The notes under the pieces were generated by a model. That model was not told where the DNA came from. It saw nothing but the letters and a program-made list of their open reading frames with translations, and did not search any database. This document shows, in pieces, positions 1-9,670 of a stretch of DNA of 64,000 bases. Numbering within the stretch: position 1 is the first letter of the stretch; every line of letters begins with the position of its first letter. Origin of the DNA: Caldisericota bacterium (lineage in GTDB: Bacteria > Caldisericota > JANLFM01). The translations under genes and the position numbers were made by a program. Location of the stretch: the NCBI GenBank assembly GCA_024655965.1, contig JANLFL010000002.1, forward strand, positions 186,001 to 250,000. Reading direction: 5' to 3'.

Positions 1-2
1 AA

Positions 3-800
3 GAAATCGTCAGGCTGAGGAACTCCGGGGAAGAAGGAGCCCTGGCCATTGTGGTCAATACCTCCTCCTCCAGCCCGGGCAGGGTTAACTTCAAGATGCT
101 CGTCTATCCAGATGGTCAAATTTTGGGAACTGTGGGAGGAGGGGTGATGGAAAAGCAGGTGATGGAAGAGGCTTTAAAGTGCATTTCCGACAAGCGTTCC
201 CGTTTCCTTCATTTCTCCCTGAGAGAGGACGAAATGGAGGGGCTTGGGGTCCTCTGCGGAGGGGAAGCGGACGTGTACATCGAACCGGTTGGGGCTCCTC
301 CCTTCCTATATATTTTCGGTGGAGGGCACGTAGGTTTTGCCCTCTACCAGGTCGCCTCCCTTCTGGAATTCCGGATCATCATTGTCGATGACCGCCCGGC
401 GTTCGCCTCTCCTGAAAGGTTCCCCAGGGCTCACCGGATTATCCAGAAGGACTTCGAGGAGGCTTTAAGGGAAATTAATTTTTACCCCTCGGACTTTGCG
501 GTAATCGTTACCAGGGGGCATGCCCACGACCAGTTGGTTTTGAGGGAGATCCTGAAAAAAGAGAGGATCCCCGGATACATCGGAATGATCGGCTCCCGGG
601 CAAAAAACGCCAGGGTTTTTCAGAACCTGGAAAAAGAGGGGATCCCCCGGGAGTTATTAACCAGGGTCTTCGCTCCAATTGGCCTGGATATTGGAGGGGA
701 GAAACCCGAGGAAATTGCCATCTCCATCCTGGCGGAGATAATCGCTTTCAGGCACGGAAAAATTCAGGGCAAAACCCGCGATAATAGCACCGCGATCTGA
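3..800 (+). CDS. XdhC/CoxI-family protein, 5' end cut by window edge
   Basis: The reading frame is open from base 3, upstream of the listed GTG at 51, so the gene starts outside the window. The N-terminal XdhC domain carries the GTVGGG signature, and the C-terminal Rossmann XdhC_C domain starts near FGGGHVG and includes GMIGSRAKN. By family knowledge XdhC binds molybdenum cofactor and helps sulfurate and insert it into xanthine-dehydrogenase-type enzymes. No such enzyme is visible here; it may lie upstream. The last 37 bases overlap the convergent SLH gene. Confidence 0.85.
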   Translation, partial: EIVRLRNSGEEGALAIVVNTSSSSPGRVNFKMLVYPDGQILGTVGGGVMEKQVMEEALKCISDKRSRFLHFSLREDEMEGLGVLCGGEADVYIEPVGAPPFLYIFGGGHVGFALYQVASLLEFRIIIVDDRPAFASPERFPRAHRIIQKDFEEALREINFYPSDFAVIVTRGHAHDQLVLREILKKERIPGYIGMIGSRAKNARVFQNLEKEGIPRELLTRVFAPIGLDIGGEKPEEIAISILAEIIAFRHGKIQGKTRDNSTAI

Positions 801-2830
801 GCCCTGCTTGCCGGTTGGTTAAAAGAAACCGCGCATCCCCCGGAAACCTTTTCCGTTAGATTGGGGTCATCAACCTTTAAAAGGCCGTTGGCGAAAGCCG
901 CCCCCGCGTAGAGGAAGAACCAATCGGTGGGTTGAAGGGGCTGAAGCAGGTTTCCCTCCTTGAGAAACACCGAAACTGGAGCCTCAAGGGTCCATCTCTT
1001 CGCTCGGACGATGAGGGTGATGGCCTCGGCCAGGGTAACTTTTCCTTCAGGCCTGAAAGTGCCATCAGGGTATCCCTGCACCAGACCGTAGGCAACCGCC
1101 GCCTCCACGAATTTGTGTGCCCAATGACCCGGGGGGACATCCGGAAAAGTTTGGCCGGAAGTTTGAACTGGCTCAAGGTTAAACGAAAGAAGGATCATCT
1201 TGGAGAATTCCGCCCGGGATACCGGGTTTTCTGGCTTGAAGGTCCCATCGGGGTAGCCGTTGACCACTCCCCTTTCAGTGAGGAGGCCAACGGCAGGGAA
1301 AGCCCAATAATCCGAGGGTACATCGGGGAAAACGGGAGTTTTCACCAAGACTAAAAGGTTAACCTTGGCTTCGAAGGAATCAGCGATTGCCCTCAATTCC
1401 AGGCTGTAAGTTCCAGAAGGGAAGCCTGGAGGGACGGAGATATTCAAAACAGCCTGCAAATCCTGACCTGACAGTTGAAACTCGGAGGGGGAGAGGAAAA
1501 CTGAAAGCCCGGGAGTGGCAAAAACCTCAAGGTTGCCGGAAACGAGGGCCGTATCCAGAGGGTGGATGTTTACCACCACAATTTTTGTCGATCCGGGGTA
1601 GAGATCAACCTGGGGAGGGGTGAGAAGGATGGAAAAGGGAGGAGTTGTGGGGGTTGGGGTGGAGGTTGGGGATGTGGGAGTTTCCGGTTCCTCGCCCGAT
1701 GAACCAATACAGTAGAGGGATCCATCATCGCACCCTACCAGGATCCTCCCATGCTGGTCAATGACTGCCGAACTACGGGAAAACCCATTGGGGAATTTCA
1801 AGCGCCAGACTTGCTGACCCTGAGAGTCGAGGCAGTAAAAGAACTTGTCCAGACCCCCGAAGTAAAGGTGACCGGATGGATCAACAGTTGGTGAGGAATC
1901 GATTGGGTACTCGGTCTTAAAGGTCCAGAGCTTTGTCCCAGTTTCTGTGCTTAAGGCGTACAATCTCCCGTCCCGGGACCCGAAAAAAACCTTTCCATCG
2001 CTGGAAATTGCTGGTGTGGAGATAATGGAACCTTCAGTTCTGAAACTGAAGCGAAGGTTTCCAGAAGGATCGAGGGAATAAAGGGAGAAGTCCTTGGAGC
2101 CGAAGTAAACGTTTCCCATCGAATCGAGAACGGGAGAGGATTCGATCCCTCCTTCGCTCTTGAACTTCCACCTCAAATTTCCCGAAGGGGTTAGGGAATA
2201 CAAATATCCATCCTCCGACCCAAAGTAGAAATTACCCCACTGGTCCTGAGCTGGGGAGGAAAGGATGGGGCCGGAGGCAGTAAAGGTCCAAAGGGTTTTT
2301 CTCAAATCCCCGCTCAAGGCATAGAACTTTCCGTTCGCTCCTCCGAAGTAAACCGTGCCATCCTGCCCGATAACCGGGGAAGAAAGGATTGAGGAAACGA
2401 AAGTGGGGAAGTACCAGATTTCCTTCCCCTCGCTATCCACCGCGAAGAAAAGGTGGCCGGAACCCACATAAACGGTGCTGGTTTCCGATACGGCGGGGGT
2501 AGAGTCAACCGCTCCCCCGTAAAGGAAGTCATGGCTCCACTTCAAACCCCCGTCAGGATTGAGGGCATATAAGTGCCGGTCTCCGCTTCCCAAATAAATG
2601 GTCCCGTCTGGCCCCAGAGAAACAGACCCTGAAATCCGATAATCGGTCCTAAAAGACCACTTGATTTCCGGGTGAAGGGGCCCCCGAAATCCTGCCTGCC
2701 CCGAATGGGAGGGATTAAAACGATACATGGGAGCGGGGGAATGAGCGAGTTCCCCTCGGACCTCGGGGAAAACCGGGAAAAAGGAGAAAAAGAGGACAAA
2801 AATTAAAACCCAGACCAACTGTCTAACCAT
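764..2830 (-). CDS. Secreted beta-propeller protein with C-terminal SLH domains
   Basis: An N-terminal signal peptide is followed by about eight PQQ/WD-like blade repeats of the form SSPxxxxxGxxYFGSxDGxLY. A Pro/Thr-rich linker comes next, then an Ig-like stretch and three SLH units (two clear FPDVPxxxWA...GYPDGTFxPE copies and a weaker third). SLH domains tether proteins to the cell wall, so this is probably a surface-anchored propeller of unknown ligand. ATG 2830 is chosen over GTG 2833 because AGGAG lies about seven bases before it. The 3' end overlaps xdhC on the other strand. Confidence 0.85.
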   Translation of the reverse strand: MVRQLVWVLIFVLFFSFFPVFPEVRGELAHSPAPMYRFNPSHSGQAGFRGPLHPEIKWSFRTDYRISGSVSLGPDGTIYLGSGDRHLYALNPDGGLKWSHDFLYGGAVDSTPAVSETSTVYVGSGHLFFAVDSEGKEIWYFPTFVSSILSSPVIGQDGTVYFGGANGKFYALSGDLRKTLWTFTASGPILSSPAQDQWGNFYFGSEDGYLYSLTPSGNLRWKFKSEGGIESSPVLDSMGNVYFGSKDFSLYSLDPSGNLRFSFRTEGSIISTPAISSDGKVFFGSRDGRLYALSTETGTKLWTFKTEYPIDSSPTVDPSGHLYFGGLDKFFYCLDSQGQQVWRLKFPNGFSRSSAVIDQHGRILVGCDDGSLYCIGSSGEEPETPTSPTSTPTPTTPPFSILLTPPQVDLYPGSTKIVVVNIHPLDTALVSGNLEVFATPGLSVFLSPSEFQLSGQDLQAVLNISVPPGFPSGTYSLELRAIADSFEAKVNLLVLVKTPVFPDVPSDYWAFPAVGLLTERGVVNGYPDGTFKPENPVSRAEFSKMILLSFNLEPVQTSGQTFPDVPPGHWAHKFVEAAVAYGLVQGYPDGTFRPEGKVTLAEAITLIVRAKRWTLEAPVSVFLKEGNLLQPLQPTDWFFLYAGAAFANGLLKVDDPNLTEKVSGGCAVSFNQPASRAQIAVLLSRVLP

Positions 2831-2854
2831 CACTTGCTCCTTTGTTATTTATTT

Positions 2855-4249
2855 TCAGGCATCAGAGGGCTTCTGGTGGCTACTGTACCAGATTTCGTCA
2901 GCTTTTTCCTTCCAGAGCCTGGACCTCTCATCCAGGGCCCTGGCGTTCTCGGGCTTAAAAATATCATCCGCCCCTTCGTGAGTGGGTTTAGCCCCCGACT
3001 CCCGGACGATCTCCCTCAAAGCCTCGGGGACGTCGATTATCGGGCAGGGCCTGAGAAGGTTATCGGAAAAAGGCTGTCTTTTCTGATAAGCGGCAAACAG
3101 CGGGTTTTTCAGGACTTCTATCAGGCTTTTGTCCTTGATGTTATCGCAGGAAAAATGGACGAAAGCGCATGGTTCCACATCCCCCCTGGCGGTGATGTGG
3201 AAATACCTTCTCCCTCCGGCGATACATCCGCCCGCAAGTTCACCGTCGTTCCAGAAATCCGCAAATTGAATGGGCTTGGTGGACCTTAAAAGGGGTACCT
3301 GTTTGGCCAGCCAGGCCCTTTGCTCCGGGGTGACCATCAATTCAAAATTGGGATCCCTCCCCACTGGCACGTAATGGAAGGTCCAGCCATAGAGGCATCC
3401 TTTTTCGATTAAAAAATCGATGAATTTCTCGGACATCACTTCGTAGCAGTTTTCCCTGGTGATGGTGAGCGAGAAACCGAAGGGTATTCCCCTCTCCCTG
3501 AGGAGGTCCATAGCCTTCATCACCTTTGCAAAGACCCCCCTTCCCCTTCTTCTGTCCGTTGCCTCCTCCCACCCTTCAAGGCTTATCGCCGGGGTCATGT
3601 TTGCAGCCTTGAAGAGCCGGTCCGCCACTTTTTCGTCGATCAATGTTCCGTTGGTATAGAGCATGAAACAGGTATCCCGATGTTTCATAGCCAGCTCGAA
3701 AAGATAAGGGTAAAGGAAGGGCTCCCCCCCGGACATTACCACCCAGTAAATTCCCAGCTCCTTCGCTTCCTCAAGCAGGCGGTCCAGCCTATCGAAGGAG
3801 ATCAAGTCGGTTTTGGGATACTCCCCCGCCCAGCACCCCACGCACTTCAAATTGCACCGGCTCGTGGGGTCGACCAGAAAAAAGAAGGGGATGTGGACCC
3901 CCAGCTCCTGGGACTTCCTCAAAATAATGGGCTGGCCGAAGAGGACCCAGTTCACGAACCAGTTAAAAACCACCCCTCTCAAAAGACGGGGATGGATCTC
4001 GGCGAACATCCTCTTCACAAAGGAAACCACGTTTGGCTTTTGATAAAGGGCCTCCTTTAATTGGAGGATATTCTGCCTGTGCGATTCCAGACGGGCAAAA
4101 TTTAAGGAAAAGTCCAGAAGGCGCCCCAGGTTCCTCTGGGGGTCGCGCCCGATATACGAGGCGCTTTTTTCCAGCAAAAACCTTCCCGGAGTTGAGCGGA
4201 CCAGGCTAATCAAAAAGTATTTATTGGAACTCCTGATCTCCACTCCCAT
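2855..4249 (-). CDS. Radical SAM protein with SPASM-like C-terminus
   Basis: The radical SAM cluster motif CNLKCVGC lies near residues 132-139, followed by MSGGEP and the usual TIM-barrel motifs. The C-terminal part has further cysteines (GGCIAGG, EPCAF, RPCPII) that suggest a SPASM/twitch auxiliary cluster. Members of this group modify peptides, cofactors or lipids; the substrate cannot be read from sequence. The ORF track start is 57 bases upstream, but AAGGAGGG sits just before ATG 4249, so that start is used. An N-terminal extension of about 130 residues precedes the barrel. No precursor peptide is obvious next to it. Confidence 0.8.
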   Translation of the reverse strand: MGVEIRSSNKYFLISLVRSTPGRFLLEKSASYIGRDPQRNLGRLLDFSLNFARLESHRQNILQLKEALYQKPNVVSFVKRMFAEIHPRLLRGVVFNWFVNWVLFGQPIILRKSQELGVHIPFFFLVDPTSRCNLKCVGCWAGEYPKTDLISFDRLDRLLEEAKELGIYWVVMSGGEPFLYPYLFELAMKHRDTCFMLYTNGTLIDEKVADRLFKAANMTPAISLEGWEEATDRRRGRGVFAKVMKAMDLLRERGIPFGFSLTITRENCYEVMSEKFIDFLIEKGCLYGWTFHYVPVGRDPNFELMVTPEQRAWLAKQVPLLRSTKPIQFADFWNDGELAGGCIAGGRRYFHITARGDVEPCAFVHFSCDNIKDKSLIEVLKNPLFAAYQKRQPFSDNLLRPCPIIDVPEALREIVRESGAKPTHEGADDIFKPENARALDERSRLWKEKADEIWYSSHQKPSDA

Positions 4250-4381
4250 TCTATCCCTCCTTTTCTGCGGTTTTTTGATTTTAATCCTCCGGAAAAAAGG
4301 GTTCAATCAGGGGGAATTTCCGAATAAATTAATTTCAATTTAATAAAAAAGTTGAACCCAACCATTTTATAATAGTAAAGG

Positions 4382-5203
4382 ATGGGTGCTTTAAGAATTC
4401 CTTCAATGTTTACCGAATCCGACCTCAAGAACCTGGCAAGGAAAATTGGATTAAACCCTTTTTCCTTGGAGAGAGACCTGGTTTTCGTTTCCCTTCTTTT
4501 GGCCATTGGGGGCCTCCCAACTGCTTACAGGAGCTTCATTCTGAAAGGGGGAGGGGCCCTAAAACGGGTCTATTTCTCCAACTGGCGCCACCATGAGAAC
4601 CTTCGCTTCCAAGTGGAGGAAAAAATGTCCGAAAAGGAACTTTTCTCTCTATTAAAGAACGTGTTTAAAAAAGTGGAAAAAGAAACGGAAATCAAGTTTC
4701 AGTATCAGGAAAGTTTCAAGGAAAAAAGGGCCTTCCGTGTCCTCGCCGCCTATTCCGGGCCTTTAAGGCGACCGACCATCATTAACCTCCTTTTCTCCCT
4801 GGGGGAGCCTCTCTTCCTCCCTGCGAGGAAGGAGGAGGTAATCACAGACCCTTTCAATTTGAAACCACGGAAAATCTCCACCATGGCCCTCGAGGAAATC
4901 CTTGCTGAAAAATTAAGGGATTTCCTTCTGGCGGGTGAACCGAAGGACTTATACGACACCTGGAGGCTGATCTCCGAGCATTCCCCCATGCTCGACCGGG
5001 AGGACTTCAAGAGGACTCTGGAGAGAAAATGCCAGGCTGCGGGTTTCGACCTTGAAGGACCACAGGATTTTCTCGATCCCGAGCTCTTTATCCCCACCAG
5101 GGCATACTGGGAAATTAAACTGGGGGAAGCGGTTCCCAACCTACCTCCATTTGAGGAGGTATATTCCCAGTTTAGACAACTCCTCCCGGGTTTTCTCTCT
5201 TAA
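4382..5203 (+). CDS. AbiEii/AbiGii-type nucleotidyltransferase homologue, probably catalytically dead
   Basis: The protein follows the AbiEii (DUF1814, MenT-like) pattern: LKGGGALKR corresponds to the KGGTAL motif, and [16 protein letters not shown] to the late KLRA...RDLYD motif. The SEDxDF motif that supplies the two metal-binding aspartates reads HHENLRF here, so both are missing. Loss of nucleotidyltransfer activity is therefore inferred. No AbiEi-like antitoxin is adjacent. A TATAAT box at 4368-4373 ends eight bases before the ATG and no Shine-Dalgarno is seen, so the mRNA may be leaderless or nearly so. The stop overlaps the convergent rubredoxin gene by four bases. Confidence 0.6.
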   Translation: MGALRIPSMFTESDLKNLARKIGLNPFSLERDLVFVSLLLAIGGLPTAYRSFILKGGGALKRVYFSNWRHHENLRFQVEEKMSEKELFSLLKNVFKKVEKETEIKFQYQESFKEKRAFRVLAAYSGPLRRPTIINLLFSLGEPLFLPARKEEVITDPFNLKPRKISTMALEEILAEKLRDFLLAGEPKDLYDTWRLISEHSPMLDREDFKRTLERKCQAAGFDLEGPQDFLDPELFIPTRAYWEIKLGEAVPNLPPFEEVYSQFRQLLPGFLS

Positions 5204-5361
5204 TCCTTAACTGGCTCGAACATATCCTTTTCTGCCCCGCACTCGGGACAAACCCAGTTCTCTGGAAGGTCGACGAATTCGGTTCCCGGCTCAATCCCCT
5301 GGCTAGGGTCCCCCTTCAGGGGATCGTAAATGTAACCACAGATTGTGCATTGATACTTCAT
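5200..5361 (-). CDS. Rubredoxin (53 aa, absent from ORF track)
   Basis: Translating the minus strand gives a 53-residue protein starting [14 protein letters not shown] and containing WVCPECGA. These are the two CxxCG(Y)/CPxCGA iron-binding loops of rubredoxin, and the length is typical. It is a cytoplasmic one-electron carrier used in anaerobes for reductive oxygen or peroxide detoxification. The ATG overlaps the stop of the upstream flavoprotein gene as ATGA, so the two are translationally coupled and are likely redox partners. Confidence 0.95.
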   Translation of the reverse strand: MKYQCTICGYIYDPLKGDPSQGIEPGTEFVDLPENWVCPECGAEKDMFEPVKD

Positions 5362-6578
5362 TGCTGACTCCTTTCTGGTTCTTTTAAGGCATCCTCAAGG
5401 AAGCTCTGCGCCTCCTCTGGGGTCATTTCCTTGCCTTCCTGGACCATTTTGTTCAGGGCGAGGCCCGTTTTTTTCAAACCGAGGGAGATCGCTCCCACGA
5501 CCCGATTTTCCTTTAAGACAATCTTCAGGTAAATTCCCCTTTCTTTTTCATTCACCCGGATTTCCACAGAGCCCTCCTCCGGGGAGGCTGTATTCCCGGA
5601 AGTAATGAGGTCGAGCCCCACGACTTTCAAGATGTTTGAGGGAACTGTGCCCTTGTAACTAACCGTTTCGCCAAAAATTGAGGAGGCTGCAACATTTGCC
5701 TGTTCGAGGGCCGGAGGAATTATCCCCCACATCTTTCCTCTCCACTGGGCGACATCCCCTACTGCGTAAATGTAAGGAAAATTTGTTTGCATCTGATCGT
5801 TAACCACAACTCCCCTTTCCACGGCAATCCCCTTCCCGGAGAAAAGGGAGACCTCGGGTCGCACCCCAGCGGAGATCAGAACCATGTCACCATCGATAAT
5901 TCTTCCGTCCTTCAAGGAAACCCCTTCCACGACCTCTTCCCCGAGGAAGGATTCGGTTGAGGCCTGGAGGATGACCTCAATTCCCCTCTTGCTTAGAAGG
6001 TCCTTGAGCAGGGAGGCCGCCTCCTCGTCAAGCTGGCGGGAGAGAAGGCGCTCGGAATGATCCAGAACCCTTACTTCCCTGCCGGAGAGGGAATAAAGGG
6101 AGAAAGCCGACTCCAGTCCAAGTAATCCCCCTCCAATGACAACCACCCTTTTCCCCCGGGAAGAAGCCCATTCCTTGATCCTTTTAGCATCCTCCAGGGT
6201 GCGGAGGGTGAAAATCCCTTTTAGATTCAGGTTTCCGAAAGGTGGGAGATTCGCTCGCGAGCCCGTGGCGATCACCAGGATATCGAAAAGTGTCCTCTCC
6301 CCTCCTCTTTTTAAAATAGCCTTTTCCTGGGGGAAAACTTCCTCCACCGGTTGCCCATAAAGGACCTCGATCTGGTTATCCTCGTAGAATCTGGAGGGGT
6401 AAAAAAATAATTCCGGCTCCATCAGTTTTCCCTGAAGAAATTCGATCAATCTGGGACGGGGGTAATAAGGATAGGATTCCTCGGCAAAAATGGTGATCTC
6501 CTCTTTGAAACCTTTGTCCCTCAATGCTTTTGCCGTTGAAACCCCTGCCACTCCATTCCCGATGATTGCGACCCTCAT
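5358..6578 (-). CDS. FAD-dependent NAD(P)H oxidoreductase, rubredoxin reductase type
   Basis: The N-terminal FAD-binding Rossmann motif is IIGNGVAG. A second NAD(P)H-binding motif ([11 protein letters not shown]) lies near residue 145, ATGSRANLP precedes it, and YAVGDVAQW closes the FAD site. This is the nitrite-reductase-large-subunit/rubredoxin-reductase branch of pyridine nucleotide-disulfide oxidoreductases, without redox cysteines. The ATGA overlap with rubredoxin indicates that it passes electrons from NAD(P)H to rubredoxin. Start is ATG 6578. Use of NADH versus NADPH cannot be told by eye. Confidence 0.88.
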   Translation of the reverse strand: MRVAIIGNGVAGVSTAKALRDKGFKEEITIFAEESYPYYPRPRLIEFLQGKLMEPELFFYPSRFYEDNQIEVLYGQPVEEVFPQEKAILKRGGERTLFDILVIATGSRANLPPFGNLNLKGIFTLRTLEDAKRIKEWASSRGKRVVVIGGGLLGLESAFSLYSLSGREVRVLDHSERLLSRQLDEEAASLLKDLLSKRGIEVILQASTESFLGEEVVEGVSLKDGRIIDGDMVLISAGVRPEVSLFSGKGIAVERGVVVNDQMQTNFPYIYAVGDVAQWRGKMWGIIPPALEQANVAASSIFGETVSYKGTVPSNILKVVGLDLITSGNTASPEEGSVEIRVNEKERGIYLKIVLKENRVVGAISLGLKKTGLALNKMVQEGKEMTPEEAQSFLEDALKEPERSQQ

Positions 6579-6643
6579 ATCGTCCCCTTTCCATTTTTAA
6601 ATTTTAACAACGGAGAGATAAAAAAATTCCTAACCCCAGGGTT

Positions 6644-7552
6644 TTAAAGAAAGATTTTTCCCTCCATGGAAGAAATAACCTTCCCTCCAACCTTTACCTT
6701 GTAGGGGTTCCCCGCCCTGTCGACTTTTACCTCAACGAAGATCCTGCTCGGCCGGCCAACCTCCTCCCCCTGTTCGATCTGAAATTCCATCGATTTGGGA
6801 AGAAGCCCTCTCAAGGCGAGGTACGCTCCCAATCCTCCGGCAGCGGATCCAGTTGCCGGATCCTCCCTAACTCCCTGGGCGGGGGAAAAGAAGCGCATGT
6901 GGGCAAGGGCTTCCTTGTCTTTGGTCTCAAGGGTGAAGACGCAGCAGCCGATTACCCCAAGTTTCCTCTCCTGTTCCCTCAATTCGAAGAATTTTGGCCT
7001 TAGATTTCGGATGGTTTGAAGGTCAGGAAGAGGAACGAAGACCTGGGGGATGCCCGTAGAAATGATCGCCACACTCAGGCCCGTGCCTTTTATCACTTCG
7101 GCCTCCAGCCCCAAGGCGGAGGCAAGTTCCTTAAAATCTGAGAGTTCCGCCCCGAATTCGGTTTCCTTCTGTGTCATAACCACCCTGTCGATTTCTCCAT
7201 CCTTAATGTAGATCTCCAAGGGGAGAACCCCGACCTTCAATTCCTGATTGATTAAGGTTAAGGGTTCGCTAATGGGAAACCTTCCCAGTTCCGCTAAAAC
7301 AAAAGCCGTCCCCAGGGATGGGTGACCGGCGAAAGGGATCTCCGCATTGGGGGTGAAAATCCTCACCTTGTAAGCCGCATCCCTCGATTCCGAAGGGAAG
7401 ACAAAAGTGGTCTCGGAAGTCCCCATCTCTCGTGCAATCAGCTGCATTTCCGCATCTTCCAGACCCTGGGCATCGGGAAGGACAACCAGAGGGTTTCCGC
7501 TGAAGAATTTGTCGGTAAAAACGTTGACCCTGTGAAAGGAAAAAACCTTCAT
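6644..7552 (-). CDS. PhzF-family isomerase-like protein
   Basis: The sequence shows the PhzF/diaminopimelate-epimerase fold hallmarks: FSGNPLVV near the start, the SETTFV segment with the catalytic-type Glu, IPFAGHPSLGTA, and the C-terminal DPATGSAAGGLGAYL. The family includes phenazine-pathway isomerases and many housekeeping members of unknown substrate. The length (302 aa) is normal. No phenazine genes are nearby, so a general metabolic role is more likely. A G-rich ribosome site precedes ATG 7552. The gene stands apart from both neighbours. Confidence 0.8.
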   Translation of the reverse strand: MKVFSFHRVNVFTDKFFSGNPLVVLPDAQGLEDAEMQLIAREMGTSETTFVFPSESRDAAYKVRIFTPNAEIPFAGHPSLGTAFVLAELGRFPISEPLTLINQELKVGVLPLEIYIKDGEIDRVVMTQKETEFGAELSDFKELASALGLEAEVIKGTGLSVAIISTGIPQVFVPLPDLQTIRNLRPKFFELREQERKLGVIGCCVFTLETKDKEALAHMRFFSPAQGVREDPATGSAAGGLGAYLALRGLLPKSMEFQIEQGEEVGRPSRIFVEVKVDRAGNPYKVKVGGKVISSMEGKIFL

Positions 7553-7631
7553 AAAAATTCCCCCTTTCTTGGCTTTCCAACTTCCAGAGGACTCTCGTCC
7601 TCTTCCTATTTCCCAAAAGGGAAAAATCCCT

Positions 7632-8480
7632 TCAAATTTGAGCCAAGTCCCGTTTGAGAGGGGAAACTCCCCCGAATTTCTGCCAGCAACTCAGAGTCCT
7701 TTTAAGATATTGATTGGCTCCTCTAAAATCCCCTTTCTTTTCGCAAAGGCTGGAAAGCAACTGGCAAATTTCCCCTGTGTCCCTCTCGCACCCCGAATTT
7801 ACAGCGAGTTCAAGGCAGTTTTTGAGGAGTTCCTCAGCTCCCTCAAAATCTTCCTCCTCAATCAAAATCAAAGCCCGACGGAATCGGGCATTCCGCAATA
7901 GCTCCGGATCAGAAGTCTCCTCGGATTCCAGGAAGCAATTCCAGGCTTTCTTTCGGAAATTGGCCCTCATCTGGCGGTCAAAATGGGCTACCTCCTGGTA
8001 AAAACGCCCTTCAAAGAACCTGAGCAAGAGCTTTCCGGAATCGTCAAGCTCGGGTATCTCCTTGAGGTTTTTAATCGTGGCAAGCCCTTCCTTCAAAATG
8101 GTCGCCGTCTTGAGGGGTTCGATCTCCGCGAGGTTAAGGAGCACGGGAAAAATGGCGATTTGAACGGAAAGGGTTTGGGGGATCAACCCCCTCTCGGATA
8201 GCAGGGAGACTCCCTCCTCGAGCAGGGCCTTAGCCTGATAAACTTTCTCCGGGGAACCGAAACTCAATAAAGCCGAGGAAAGACTCATCAGGGCTTGAGA
8301 ATACACATTCCAATCCTCCACTTTTCGGGAGAGGTTCAAGCACCGTCTAAAGAGGGAAAGAGCCCTACGGCGATGGATTCCCCCCTCTTTCAGATAACGG
8401 GCCCATTCCTTGCGGGCGTTCCCCAGGACCCGGGAAAGGTCAAATTTTGGCTTTTCGCTGGGTTTTTCTCTCTTTTTCAA
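7632..8480 (-). CDS. Hypothetical helical TPR-like protein
   Basis: No firm family is recognised. The 282-aa protein is almost entirely amphipathic helix, with repeated 30-40 residue units reminiscent of tetratricopeptide repeats (for example RRALSLFRRCLNLSRKVEDW and GAEELLKNCLELAVNSG), so a scaffolding role is possible. There is no signal peptide or membrane segment. It starts at a TTG overlapping the stop of the upstream nitroreductase (TTGA), and is the last gene of an HD/nitroreductase/TPR operon. Confidence 0.6.
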   Translation of the reverse strand: MKKREKPSEKPKFDLSRVLGNARKEWARYLKEGGIHRRRALSLFRRCLNLSRKVEDWNVYSQALMSLSSALLSFGSPEKVYQAKALLEEGVSLLSERGLIPQTLSVQIAIFPVLLNLAEIEPLKTATILKEGLATIKNLKEIPELDDSGKLLLRFFEGRFYQEVAHFDRQMRANFRKKAWNCFLESEETSDPELLRNARFRRALILIEEEDFEGAEELLKNCLELAVNSGCERDTGEICQLLSSLCEKKGDFRGANQYLKRTLSCWQKFGGVSPLKRDLAQI

Positions 8481-9004
8481 TCCAGGAAAGTAACGATCTC
8501 TTCCAGCGGACGACGGGGAGTCTTTACGCCTCTTTCCCCAGGAAAACCAATGGGGAGCATGGCAACCGGGCGAAGCTGGGAAGGCAGGGAAAGGGAATCC
8601 CTCACCTTGGCCTCGTCAAAAGCCCCCACCCAGCAGGAGGCGAGCCCGAGTTCCACAGCGGTAATCCACATGTTCATCACCGCGCTTGCCGTGTCCTGAA
8701 TGGAATAGAGGCTCCTTCCCCTTTCTCCGTAACGGGATTCCGACCTCTCGGGGTCAGCGCAGACCACGATCACGATCGGGGCTTGAGATAGGAAATCCTG
8801 TCCAAATGCGGCGACTGCCAGCCGATCTTTCAACTCCTGATTTCTCACAACAAAAAAATGCCAGGGCTGGCGGTTTCCTGCGGAAGGAGCCATCTGAGCG
8901 GCGATGAGAATTTTTTGAAGAAATTCATCAGGGACTGGGTCCCCCTTGAAGGACCTGATGCTCCGCCTGTTTAAAATAACCTCAAAAGCTCCTTTGCTCA
9001 CCAT
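8477..9004 (-). CDS. Nitroreductase-family flavoprotein
   Basis: A compact 175-aa nitroreductase fold: RRSIRSFKGDPV at the N-terminus for FMN phosphate binding, APSAGNRQPWHFFVV, and the C-terminal GLASCWVGAFD segment. Family members use FMN and NAD(P)H to reduce nitro compounds, quinones or flavins as homodimers. A GAGG ribosome site precedes ATG 9004. It lies eight bases after the HD gene and overlaps the next gene, so it is mid-operon. Substrate unknown. Confidence 0.85.
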   Translation of the reverse strand: MVSKGAFEVILNRRSIRSFKGDPVPDEFLQKILIAAQMAPSAGNRQPWHFFVVRNQELKDRLAVAAFGQDFLSQAPIVIVVCADPERSESRYGERGRSLYSIQDTASAVMNMWITAVELGLASCWVGAFDEAKVRDSLSLPSQLRPVAMLPIGFPGERGVKTPRRPLEEIVTFLD

Positions 9005-9011
9005 TTTTTCC

Positions 9012-9566
9012 TCAAAGGTCCAATTCTTCTCTGATTGATTTCATGGCTTCAACTCCCACCTTCACGAAACTGGGAAGGTCAAAGCCGATCTCCGTGCAAG
9101 AGGCAATTTGTTCCCTGTTTGCGCCTGCCGCGAACCTCTTCTCCTTAAAACGCTTCAAAACAGAATCAGGGGTCATGGTGGCAAGCTTGTCCGGCCTCAC
9201 GAGGGCTGAAGCTGTGATCAGCCCGGTCAATTGGTCTACCGCTCGCAGGGCTTTAGCCAACAGAGTTCGGGGTTCCTCCCCGTTGTTCTCCCCGTTGTGC
9301 GCGCGAACGGCATGCGCCATTTCCGGGGAGAAACCGAGTCCCTCGAGGATCTCCGCGCCCTTGAGGGCATGTTCCTGGGGTGTGGTTTCTTCAGCATCAA
9401 GGTCGTGGAGAAGCCCGACCAATCCCCATTGTTCTTCGTCCTCTCCCTTTTCACGGGCAACAGCTTTCATCACAGCCTCTGTGGCGAGCATGTGCTTTAT
9501 TAAATTCGGGTTTTTCACGTGCTGGCAAATTAAGGATAGCGCTTGTTCCCGATCCAAGAAGATCAC
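9012..9566 (-). CDS. HD-domain phosphohydrolase-like protein
   Basis: A single small HD domain: the leading His lies in HMLATEAVM, the HD pair in GLLHDLDAEE, and later metal-ligand candidates in AVRAHNGEN and DQLTGLI. The 184-aa size matches the short stand-alone HDIG/HD hydrolases that are often annotated as putative cytidylyltransferase-related or phosphohydrolase proteins. Start is a GTG after an AGAAAGGG stretch. It heads the operon that continues with the nitroreductase. Confidence 0.8.
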   Translation of the reverse strand: MIFLDREQALSLICQHVKNPNLIKHMLATEAVMKAVAREKGEDEEQWGLVGLLHDLDAEETTPQEHALKGAEILEGLGFSPEMAHAVRAHNGENNGEEPRTLLAKALRAVDQLTGLITASALVRPDKLATMTPDSVLKRFKEKRFAAGANREQIASCTEIGFDLPSFVKVGVEAMKSIREELDL

Positions 9567-9631
9567 CCCTTTCTTTATTGCATTTTAGCCCTCTCGGGGA
9601 ATCAGGGCAAGAAGGCTGGTCCCTTTTGAAC

Positions 9632-9660
9632 TTGACTAAAAGGGAACAAAAATACAAAAT
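9632..9660 (+). promoter_or_regulatory. Promoter of tRNA-Gln
   Basis: TTGACT (9632-9637), 17-base spacer, CAAAAT (9655-9660), ending 10 bases before the mature tRNA 5' end. Confidence 0.6.
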
Positions 9661-9670
9661 AAATCCCGAA

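Noticed and set aside
9043-9588. 181-aa plus-strand ORF
   Set aside because: Antisense of the HD-domain gene; Ser/Ala-rich shadow.
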